Source: Paracoccaceae bacterium
GTDB lineage: Bacteria > Pseudomonadota > Alphaproteobacteria > Rhodobacterales > Rhodobacteraceae
DNA: 64,000 nucleotides
Assembly: GCA_017854585.1 (NCBI GenBank)
Contig: JAFMHK010000001.1
Span: forward strand, 62,001-126,000
Reading direction: 5' to 3'
Both the position numbers and the translations under genes were made by a program. This document shows, in pieces, positions 58,013 to 64,000 of the stretch. The notes under the pieces were generated by a model that saw nothing but the letters and a program-made list of their open reading frames with translations, searched no databases and had not been told where the DNA came from. The first letter of the stretch is position 1. Each line of letters opens with the position of its first letter.

Positions 58013-58972
58013 CCGCCACCGCGCGCGTCGCGGCACACGCACCGCCAACATCGGCATCAACCAAGCGCCCCGAAATCGGTCCAGATCAAGCGCTTCGTGA
58101 ACGCCAACCGTTTCTTCACCGTTGATCATCGTTCGCACCGCAGAGCGATTGTAGAACGGTGCGTCCAGCATCGCCTTTACTTGTTTCGGGCGATACCCGG
58201 CGTCGGCTCTTGTTTCTCGTCTAACTGTCCACAACGGGCGCGGCAGGGGCTGTTTGATCGGCATTTCGATCTGACGCGCAGTGCCGTCTTCGGCAAAACC
58301 TATTCCCACGGCCAGTTCGGACCCGTCGCGCCGCGTTGCATCATAGAAACATGCGGCCCCGTCGCGCAGCGGGAACCTACCCCACGTCCAATAGCTGAAG
58401 TCCGCCTCCAAGGCGCGGGTTCCGAAATTTGCGTCGAAATACCCGTGTCCCCGCCACTGCCAACCCGGCCTGTTCAACTGCACATCGATATCCGACTTGG
58501 GCGCAAATGGCCGCCATATATGCGCGCCATCCTGGGTCAGCGGCAGTTCGACTTGTGTCAATGCAGAGGGCCTGACCGTCACGCGCCCGGTGATGCGCTG
58601 TGCGTGCGGGGTGGAAACCTCGTTGATCTCAATAACAAGCTTGTCGCCATCCCAGTGCATGGCTGACGGGCCGATCTGCAGCGTGTCGTCCGATAGCTTC
58701 AGCGCGTCCTGTCCGCGGTCGGTCATCGTCCACCGTCCGCCACGCCCATAAGTCACGACGTTCAGGCAGCAATGGTTCGCGGGATTCCTGCGCCCTGACC
58801 AACGATACCACGGAGAGAAGACGGACCCTATGAAGCCGATGATCGAGATGGCGCGCTCGCCATCGTCGCTGATTCCATCGACGTACCACCAGGCATAGCC
58901 ATCGGGCGGGACCTCAAGGTTGAAGCAAGGTCGTTCAAGATCGCCGCGGCCGCGTGCTGACCGGAGAGGCAG
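58004..58972 (-). CDS. crtC: carotenoid 1,2-hydratase / hydroxyneurosporene synthase CrtC
   Basis: CrtC hydrates acyclic carotenoids (neurosporene or lycopene) at C1 in the spheroidene/spirilloxanthin pathway. The conserved core is intact: ERPCFNLEVPPDGYAWWYVDG, FIGSVFSPWYRWSGR, NHCCLNVVTYGRGGRWTMTDRG, FDANFGTRALEADFSYWTWGR. The frame has no ATG, GTG or TTG near the expected N-terminus; the only upstream standard start is ATG 59218, 82 codons further inside crtD, and the intervening peptide looks non-coding. I set the start at CTG 58972 as a placeholder. The true start may be a rare codon or different. It overlaps the crtD 3' end by about 145 bases and its stop is 42 bases before hslV. Confidence 0.85.
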   Translation of the reverse strand: MPLRSARGRGDLERPCFNLEVPPDGYAWWYVDGISDDGERAISIIGFIGSVFSPWYRWSGRRNPANHCCLNVVTYGRGGRWTMTDRGQDALKLSDDTLQIGPSAMHWDGDKLVIEINEVSTPHAQRITGRVTVRPSALTQVELPLTQDGAHIWRPFAPKSDIDVQLNRPGWQWRGHGYFDANFGTRALEADFSYWTWGRFPLRDGAACFYDATRRDGSELAVGIGFAEDGTARQIEMPIKQPLPRPLWTVRRETRADAGYRPKQVKAMLDAPFYNRSAVRTMINGEETVGVHEALDLDRFRGAWLMPMLAVRVPRRARWRLS

Positions 58973-60390
58973 GCCATCGGAATTCCCGCCCCCGGATGAA
59001 CCCCGCCCCCCGCCAGATACAGGCCCGGAAGGCTGGTTTTCGCCGTAGGGCGCTTGAACGTCGCCATCATGCCATGCGGGCTCCGCCCGTACAGGGAACC
59101 GTCCGAGGCTGGAAACCGGGCGTTGAAGCCGGACGGTGTCGTCAATGCGCCCGTGCCCGGTGCCGGAGAGAAACTGAGCCCCATGTTGCGCAGCGTTTCG
59201 AAAGTGCGAGTTCGACATGTTTCTGTCTCCTCTGGGCCGCCCTCATAACCGGGAGGGCCGTTCATGATGATCTCGAACCGTTCGGGCCCGACAGGGGCGA
59301 TGCCGCCTCTGTCCTGTGCGCAAACATAAAGCGTGGGGTCGGCTGGCATATGACCTGCGGCAAGGTCCTTGAATTCCGCCACGGGGTCCTTGCCGAAAAA
59401 CACGTTGTGATGTGCCAGTGCGACCCCGGAAGGTTCGGATGCGAACGCCCAGACAAAGGCTGAAAGGCTCCGCGGAAAGACGCCGTTTGACGGGACTGTT
59501 CTTTGGGATGGCGCGCCTAACTCCCCGCTGTGCAACGCCTTGGGGTCGCCGTTGAAGATCACGACATCTGCTGGAAGTTGCCGGCCATCGGAAAGATGCA
59601 CCGCAGATACGCGCCCTGCTTGCTGTTCGATCCGTGTCGCGACTTGTCCAAACAAGAACCTGGCCCCAAGCCTTTCGGCCAGATCGCGCATCGCGCGGGC
59701 CAACTTGTGCATTCCGCCTTCGACGCGCCAAACGCCCTGCGCTTCGGATTGCCAGATCAACGCCAGAACAGCAGGGCTTTGTAGCGGCGATCCGCCAACA
59801 TAGGTCGCATAACGCCCAAACAACTGCCGCAGACGTGGGTCACTGAAATGGCGGGCCAGCATCTGCGCCAAGGTGCGCCCCGGCGCCATTGCGGGTATAA
59901 GCCGTGGGTGGCGCAACACATGCGCGGTCAGCCCCAAGATATCTGGCCTTGCCGCCTGCATGATCGGCTTTTCAAATCCATTGAACAGGCGCTTGGCCGT
60001 TGCATTGAACGCTGCGAACTCACGCTGTGCCGTGGCGCCAGCAAAGATGCCTATGGCGTCGTGCGTGGCATCAGGGTCGGCGAACAGGTCCAACTTGCTT
60101 CCGTCGTGCCAGAAATGGCGCGCAATCAAAATTTCGGGTTGTAGCGCAACGTGGTTGTCCAGTCGGTCACCCACATCCGCAAAAAGTCGTTCAAAGACCG
60201 ACCGAAGCGTCATTACAGTTGGGCCGGCATCGACGGGACCCACGGAAGAAGCGATCGTGCGCATCTTGCCTCCGGGCGCGCCGTGCATATCCACGACCGT
60301 TACCTGATGTCCGGCATGGGCGAGGCGAATGGCGGCGCTGAGGCCGCCAATTCCCGCGCCGATCACGACGGTTCTGACCGGTCGCTCCAC
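58828..60390 (-). CDS. crtD: 1-hydroxycarotenoid 3,4-desaturase / methoxyneurosporene dehydrogenase CrtD
   Basis: CrtD is an FAD-dependent desaturase of the phytoene-desaturase family that adds a 3,4 double bond to hydroxylated carotenoids. The protein of about 520 residues has VVIGAGIGGLSAAIRLAHAG at the N-terminus, APGGKMRT, GLYLAGGGVHPGAGIPMACLSG near the C-terminus, and a low-complexity tail. GTG at 60390 is preferred because GGGGGAG lies seven bases upstream; an earlier GTG at 60414 lies within a predicted -10 box. It is divergent from crtE across a regulatory gap with PpsR sites. Confidence 0.93.
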   Translation of the reverse strand: MERPVRTVVIGAGIGGLSAAIRLAHAGHQVTVVDMHGAPGGKMRTIASSVGPVDAGPTVMTLRSVFERLFADVGDRLDNHVALQPEILIARHFWHDGSKLDLFADPDATHDAIGIFAGATAQREFAAFNATAKRLFNGFEKPIMQAARPDILGLTAHVLRHPRLIPAMAPGRTLAQMLARHFSDPRLRQLFGRYATYVGGSPLQSPAVLALIWQSEAQGVWRVEGGMHKLARAMRDLAERLGARFLFGQVATRIEQQAGRVSAVHLSDGRQLPADVVIFNGDPKALHSGELGAPSQRTVPSNGVFPRSLSAFVWAFASEPSGVALAHHNVFFGKDPVAEFKDLAAGHMPADPTLYVCAQDRGGIAPVGPERFEIIMNGPPGYEGGPEETETCRTRTFETLRNMGLSFSPAPGTGALTTPSGFNARFPASDGSLYGRSPHGMMATFKRPTAKTSLPGLYLAGGGVHPGAGIPMACLSGQHAAAAILNDLASTLRSRPMAMPGGTSMESATMASAPSRSSAS

Positions 60391-60408
60391 CCTGTGTCTC
60401 CCCCATTG

Positions 60409-60426
60409 TGTCACTTATAGTTGACA
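60409..60426. promoter_or_regulatory. PpsR/CrtJ site 1 (crtD-crtE)
   Basis: TGT-N12-ACA, the consensus for the light/oxygen-responsive repressor PpsR (CrtJ). Its ACA (60424-60426) is the last half of TTGACA, the crtE -35 box, and it contains CTTATA, the mirrored crtD -10 on the minus strand. Confidence 0.8.
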
Positions 60427-60452
60427 TAAGCCGGTGGACTGTCCAGTATAAT
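60421..60452 (+). promoter_or_regulatory. crtE promoter
   Basis: TTGACA at 60421-60426 and TATAAT at 60447-60452 are both perfect, but the spacer is 20 bases rather than 17. Both boxes are covered by PpsR sites. Confidence 0.5.
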
Positions 60453-60457
60453 TTACA
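60440..60457. promoter_or_regulatory. PpsR/CrtJ site 2 (crtD-crtE)
   Basis: A second TGT-N12-ACA, 31 bases from site 1, containing the perfect crtE -10 TATAAT (60447-60452). On the minus strand its end gives TGGACA, a crtD -35-like box. Tandem sites allow cooperative PpsR repression. Confidence 0.8.
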
Positions 60458-60504
60458 CATGAGCCGGATCTCGCGGCTCGGCGACGACTGTTGCAGGAGC
60501 GCGC

Positions 60505-61377
60505 ATGCCCATTAGAAACCGTGTCGAACTGGCCATCGCCAACGCCATCGCAACGGGGCAAGGCGGCGCCGCGCCTCCCAAATTGGCTGCCGCCCTTGAT
60601 TACTCCGTGAACCCCGGTGGTGCGCGAATCAGGCCAATGATCCTCATGTCTGTTGCCGTGGCGTGTGGCGACAACCGCCCCGCGATTTCGAACGCCGCCG
60701 CCGCGGCCTTGGAGCTGATCCATTGCGCCAGTCTTGTTCACGACGATATGCCGTGCTTCGATAATGCGGACCTCAGGCGCGGCAAGCCATCTGTCCACGT
60801 CGCGTTTGGCGAACCGATTGCCCTGCTGGCGGGAGATTCGCTTATCATCATGGCATTTGAGGTTCTGGCGCGGGCCGCCGCACACGACCCGGAACGCGCC
60901 GTCTCGCTTATGCGCATCCTTGGCGAAAGCGCGGGCATGCCCGGCGGTATTTGCGCCGGTCAGGGGTGGGAGAGTGAGGAAAAGATCGACCTTTCCGCGT
61001 ATCACAGGGCGAAGACGGGCGCGCTTTTCACGGCTGCGACCCGAATGGGTGCCGTTGCGGCCGGTGAAGATCCGACAGCCTGGGCCGAACTTGGCGCACG
61101 TATCGGAGAAGCCTTTCAGGTCGCAGACGATCTGCGCGACGCGCTTTATGACGAGGCAACATTGGGCAAGCCAGCCCATCAAGATGAGATCAACAACCGC
61201 CCCAATGCTGTTGCAGAATTGGGCATCAAGGGCGCGATAAGTAGGCTCGAAGATATCCTTGGCGGCGCAATTTCATCGATTCCATCGTGTCCGGGTGAGG
61301 CTGCGCTGTGCGAGATGGTGCGGATGCAGGCTGAACGCCTGATCCCCGTGATCCCGGCCCGTCAGCGAGCTTTTTGA
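60505..61377 (+). CDS. crtE: geranylgeranyl diphosphate synthase CrtE
   Basis: CrtE condenses isoprenoid units into GGPP for carotenoids and the bacteriochlorophyll tail. The 290-residue protein has the first aspartate-rich motif LVHDDMPCFDNADLRRGKPS near residue 78 and the second Asp motif FQVADDLRDA near residue 210. The ATG at 60505 follows GGAGCGCGC. It is followed three bases later by crtF, so they form one transcription unit under PpsR-type control. Confidence 0.95.
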   Translation: MPIRNRVELAIANAIATGQGGAAPPKLAAALDYSVNPGGARIRPMILMSVAVACGDNRPAISNAAAAALELIHCASLVHDDMPCFDNADLRRGKPSVHVAFGEPIALLAGDSLIIMAFEVLARAAAHDPERAVSLMRILGESAGMPGGICAGQGWESEEKIDLSAYHRAKTGALFTAATRMGAVAAGEDPTAWAELGARIGEAFQVADDLRDALYDEATLGKPAHQDEINNRPNAVAELGIKGAISRLEDILGGAISSIPSCPGEAALCEMVRMQAERLIPVIPARQRAF

Positions 61378-61380
61378 CCA

Positions 61381-62520
61381 ATGGCAGCGGCCGAAGACCC
61401 GGCCCCTGCCGGCAAATCAATTACGGAACGGTTCGCGGCCTGGCGTGACCGGCTGGTTGGCTCCGCCTCGTTTCAGTCATGGGCGGCCCGCTTTCCCCTT
61501 ACGCGCGGCATGGCTCGGCGTGATGGTCAGCGGCTGTTCGATCTGGTTTCAGGGTTCACATATAGCCAAATCCTATATGCCTTCGTCGCCTTCGATCTTC
61601 CTGCACAGTTGAACGCGGGGCCGCGAAGCGTGTCCGATCTTGCGCTTCGATGCGCCGTTCCGCCTGAACGCATGCAAATCCTGTGTCAGGCCGCCGCCTC
61701 GCTTGGGTTGTTGCGACGCAGGCGCGACGGGTGTTTTGGCTTGGCCCGGCTTGGGGCTGCGTTGCCAGGCGTTCCCGGATTGGCGCAGATGATCTTGCAT
61801 CATGACGTGCTGTATCGTGACCTGACGGATCCGACCGCCTTCTTCCGGGGCGACACCGAAACGGAGCTTGCTGATTTCTGGCCCTACGTGTTTGGCGCAA
61901 CGGGCCCCTTGGATCACGGCGTGGCCAAGACTTACTCCGACTTGATGGCAGACAGCCAAGGCCTTGTTGCGGAGGAGACGCTGAAAGCGGTCGATTTCGC
62001 GAGCGCCCGGCATGTGCTTGATGTTGGTGGCGGGACGGGTGCTTTCTTGGCTGCGGTCGGAAAGCGCCATTCGACGCCCCGGCTGCATCTCTTTGATCTT
62101 CCTGCTGTGGCGTCGGGCGCCAATGATCGCTTCGCGGCGGCCAATTTGTCGGATCGGGCGCGGATTACGCAAGGCAGCTTCAGGGCTGATCCATTGCCTG
62201 AAGGTGCGGACACAATCACCCTTGTGCGCGTTCTTTATGATCACCGCGACGAAACTGTGCGGAACCTACTGGCAAAGGCGTATGCCGCGTTGCCACCAAG
62301 GGGGCGCATTGTCGTGTCCGAGCCGATGTCGGGGGGCGCAAATCCCAGCAGGGCGGCTGACGCATATTTTGCCGTGTATTGCATGGCCATGCGCACCGGC
62401 ACCGTTCGGAGTGCAGACCGGATATCGGCAATGCTTGGCGAGGCGGGGTTCGTCGGCATCAAAGAGGCCAGGACTGACAGGCCTTTTATCACCAGCATCG
62501 TAACGGCTGAAAAAGACTGA
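61381..62520 (+). CDS. crtF: hydroxyneurosporene O-methyltransferase CrtF
   Basis: CrtF methylates the tertiary 1-hydroxyl of hydroxycarotenoids to the methoxy form using S-adenosylmethionine. The 379-residue protein has a helical N-terminal dimerisation part (FSGFTYSQILYAFVAFDLP-like start, DLVSGFTYSQILYAF) and the SAM motif HVLDVGGGTGAFLAAVG near residue 205, followed by LHLFDLPAV. It belongs to the plant-like O-methyltransferase family. It is cotranscribed with crtE and followed by the bchC regulatory region. Confidence 0.93.
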   Translation: MAAAEDPAPAGKSITERFAAWRDRLVGSASFQSWAARFPLTRGMARRDGQRLFDLVSGFTYSQILYAFVAFDLPAQLNAGPRSVSDLALRCAVPPERMQILCQAAASLGLLRRRRDGCFGLARLGAALPGVPGLAQMILHHDVLYRDLTDPTAFFRGDTETELADFWPYVFGATGPLDHGVAKTYSDLMADSQGLVAEETLKAVDFASARHVLDVGGGTGAFLAAVGKRHSTPRLHLFDLPAVASGANDRFAAANLSDRARITQGSFRADPLPEGADTITLVRVLYDHRDETVRNLLAKAYAALPPRGRIVVSEPMSGGANPSRAADAYFAVYCMAMRTGTVRSADRISAMLGEAGFVGIKEARTDRPFITSIVTAEKD

Positions 62521-62535
62521 AGCTCTCCATCCGTC

Positions 62536-62553
62536 TGTCCATTTTGATTGACA
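62536..62553. promoter_or_regulatory. PpsR/CrtJ site 1 upstream of bchC
   Basis: TGT-N12-ACA; its ACA is the end of the bchC -35 box TTGACA (62548-62553). Confidence 0.8.
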
Positions 62554-62575
62554 TAAAAAAGTGTCAGGTTAGACT
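62548..62575 (+). promoter_or_regulatory. bchC promoter
   Basis: TTGACA (62548-62553), 16-base spacer, TAGACT (62570-62575). It lies in the 126-base gap after crtF and is embedded in PpsR sites. Confidence 0.6.
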
Positions 62576-62579
62576 GACA
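62562..62579. promoter_or_regulatory. PpsR/CrtJ site 2 upstream of bchC
   Basis: TGT-N12-ACA with a nearly palindromic core (TGTCAGG...CTGACA). It covers the -10 TAGACT (62570-62575). Confidence 0.8.
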
Positions 62580-62594
62580 CATAAGAAAACAGGG

Positions 62595-62612
62595 CGTCAG
62601 GATTCTCTGACA
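62595..62612. promoter_or_regulatory. imperfect third PpsR-like site upstream of bchC
   Basis: CGT-N12-ACA (one mismatch) with flanks TCAGGATTCTCTGACA. It lies 33 bases after site 2 and downstream of the predicted transcription start. Confidence 0.45.
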
Positions 62613-62646
62613 CAATCCCAGAAGCTAATGGTGAGGGCCAATAACC

Positions 62647-63588
62647 GTGCAATCCGCTGCCGTCATACTAGAAGGCCCCCGCATGCTGGGGCTTGGCGCA
62701 GTGACGCTCTCGGATCCCGCTCGTGGGGATCTTGTGGTGAGCGTGCGGCACTCGGGCATTTCGACTGGCACGGAGAAGCTTTTCTGGTCGGGTGACATGC
62801 CACCGTTTCCCGGAATGGGATATCCTCTGGTACCCGGCTACGAAGCGGCGGGCGAAGTGGTGGAGGCTGCGGCCGACACCGGATTTACCCCCGGAGATAT
62901 GGTGTTTGTGCCGGGCGCGAATTGTTATGGCGATGTTAAGGGTCTTTTCGGCGGCGCCTCGCAACGCCTAGTTACGGCCGCCAACCGGGTCGTCCGGATT
63001 GATCGTGCCCTCGGCGCCGAAGGCGCGCTGCTTGCGTTGGCTGCAACCGCGCGCCACGCTATGGCTGGCCTTGATAGGCAATTGCCGGATCTGATCGTGG
63101 GTCACGGCGTATTTGGCCGGTTGCTTGCGCGGTTGACGATTGCCGCGGGTGGCCCCGCACCCACCGTGTGGGAGATCAACGGCGATCGGGCCACCGGGGC
63201 CACGGGTTATACCGTGCTGCACCCCGATGCAGATGATCGTAAGGACTATGCCTGTATCTATGATGCGACAGGCGACTCACACCTTCTGAACACTTTGATC
63301 AGCCGTTTGGCCAAGGGCGGGGAAATCGTCTTGGCGGGGTTTTACCCCGAGCCGCTTTCCTTTGCCTTTCCGCCTGCATTCATGCGCGAGGCGCGTTTTC
63401 GCATCGCTGCGGAATGGACGCGCGATGACCTGATCGCCACGCGTGACTTGATCGACCATGGGGCGCTCAGCCTGTCTGGCCTCATTACGCATACACAACC
63501 CGCCAGCGAGGCTGCGAGTGCGTATCAGACCGCGTTCGAAGATCCGGCTTGCCTGAAAATGATACTGAATTGGGAGAACGCCGCATGA
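62647..63588 (+). CDS. bchC: bacteriochlorophyllide a dehydrogenase / 3-hydroxyethyl bacteriochlorophyllide dehydrogenase BchC
   Basis: BchC oxidises the 3-hydroxyethyl group to acetyl in bacteriochlorophyll a synthesis. The 313-residue protein is a medium-chain dehydrogenase-like protein: [35 protein letters not shown] at the N-terminus and a Rossmann domain ([14 protein letters not shown] near residue 155). The GTG start at 62647 follows GAGGG. It overlaps bchX by four bases (ATGA), beginning a bchCXYZ-type run. Confidence 0.95.
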   Translation: MQSAAVILEGPRMLGLGAVTLSDPARGDLVVSVRHSGISTGTEKLFWSGDMPPFPGMGYPLVPGYEAAGEVVEAAADTGFTPGDMVFVPGANCYGDVKGLFGGASQRLVTAANRVVRIDRALGAEGALLALAATARHAMAGLDRQLPDLIVGHGVFGRLLARLTIAAGGPAPTVWEINGDRATGATGYTVLHPDADDRKDYACIYDATGDSHLLNTLISRLAKGGEIVLAGFYPEPLSFAFPPAFMREARFRIAAEWTRDDLIATRDLIDHGALSLSGLITHTQPASEAASAYQTAFEDPACLKMILNWENAA

Positions 63589-64000
63589 CTTTGGATGTAC
63601 CAAATCTCAAGGACTTCGATCAGCGCTTGCGGGATGAGGCGAACGAGGAGCCGACACTGGAAGTGCCCCAAGGCGAGCCAACCAAAAAGACGCAAATCAT
63701 TGCAATCTATGGCAAAGGCGGCATTGGCAAGTCGTTCACTTTGGCCAACCTCAGCCACATGATGGCCGAACAGGGCAAGCGCGTCTTGTTGATTGGTTGC
63801 GATCCCAAATCCGATACTACCAGCCTGCTGTTTGGCGGCAAGGCCTGCCCGACGATCATCGAGACCTCGTCCAAGAAGAAACTGGCCGGGGAAGAAGTGA
63901 AAATTGGCGATGTCTGCTTCAAGCGCGGCGGCGTCTTCGCGATGGAACTGGGCGGTCCGGAGGTAGGTCGCGGTTGTGGTGGCCGCGGAATTATCCACGG
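63585..64000 (+). CDS. bchX: chlorophyllide a reductase iron protein subunit BchX, 3' end cut by window edge
   Basis: BchX is the nitrogenase NifH-like ATPase that feeds electrons to BchY-BchZ, reducing chlorophyllide a to a bacteriochlorin. About 138 codons are present. The P-loop [16 protein letters not shown] is near residue 41, followed by [12 protein letters not shown] and [14 protein letters not shown], which holds the first cluster-ligating Cys. The ATG at 63585 overlaps the bchC stop. The remainder and bchY, bchZ should follow to the right. Confidence 0.96.
   Translation, partial: MTLDVPNLKDFDQRLRDEANEEPTLEVPQGEPTKKTQIIAIYGKGGIGKSFTLANLSHMMAEQGKRVLLIGCDPKSDTTSLLFGGKACPTIIETSSKKKLAGEEVKIGDVCFKRGGVFAMELGGPEVGRGCGGRGIIH

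Noticed and set aside
58004-59218. Full 404-residue CrtC starting at ATG 59218
   Set aside because: The first about 90 residues lie inside crtD, are Gly/Arg/Ser-rich without family resemblance, and conserved CrtC sequence starts only near 58936; kept only as the longest open frame.
60391-60414. crtD start at GTG 60414
   Set aside because: It overlaps the likely -10 of crtD and has no ribosome-binding site, while GTG 60390 has GGGGGAG seven bases upstream.

Overview
The window looks like a chromosomal segment from an alphaproteobacterium of the family Rhodobacteraceae (Roseobacter group), most likely an aerobic anoxygenic phototroph. The evidence is the GC-rich coding style, the rho-mnmE-mnmG-rsmG-parA-parB and maf-aroE-coaE-dnaQ-secB neighbourhoods typical of alphaproteobacterial origins, a CtrA-type motif, two perfect parS sites, and the edge of a photosynthesis gene cluster (crtC, crtD, crtE, crtF, bchC, bchX) with PpsR/CrtJ palindromes. 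I saw no insertion sequence, prophage, CRISPR array or rRNA operon.

Layout. 1-6631 (minus): glutamate synthase gltD...gltB (gltB runs off the left edge), with two uncharacterised exported proteins between the subunits. 6846-18010: uppP, a complex-I-assembly-like NAD-binding protein, the tamA-tamB outer-membrane assembly pair, tRNA-Leu(CAG), an RNase D family exonuclease, lptC-lptA-lptB, hpf and ptsN. 18024-27220 (minus): a surface-glycan block in two runs, galU-GT4-GT2-GT14-sulfotransferase and cysQ-kdsB-GT2, followed by a lone ABC-2 export permease and alkB. 28828-41439: heat-shock and housekeeping genes (dnaK-dnaJ with an RpoH-type promoter, maeB, mutS, hrcA-grpE, rph-rdgB-hemW). 41436-48213 (minus): parB, parA, rsmG, mnmG, mnmE and rho. 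48214-48744 is the only long gene-free stretch and is the best candidate for oriC. 48745-57961: maf, aroE, coaE, dnaQ, secB, fxsA, a Tim44-like gene, mltA, an Smr-domain gene, and hslV/hslU with a membrane protein between them. 58004-64000: crtC and crtD (minus), then crtE, crtF, bchC and bchX (plus, cut by the right edge).

Genes transcribe away from 48.2-48.75 kb on both sides, as expected at a bidirectional origin. The origin carries DnaA-box-like motifs, a perfect TTAA-N7-TTAA CtrA-type motif and two inverted repeats. The parS sites lie 2.9 and 4.8 kb away, inside the coding starts of mnmG and rsmG. The photosynthesis genes begin only about 10 kb to the right. Their divergent crtD/crtE and bchC promoters each have PpsR palindromes whose ACA end forms part of the TTGACA -35 box and whose partner covers the -10 box.

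Convergent neighbours are packed unusually tightly: five of eight convergent pairs overlap or abut at their stop codons. I found no obviously new defence or mobile system. The most interesting unexplained items are the CtrA motif in the origin, the two exported proteins inside the gltBD operon, the missing conventional crtC start, the mirrored crtD/crtE promoter architecture, and a probable sulfated-glycan locus.
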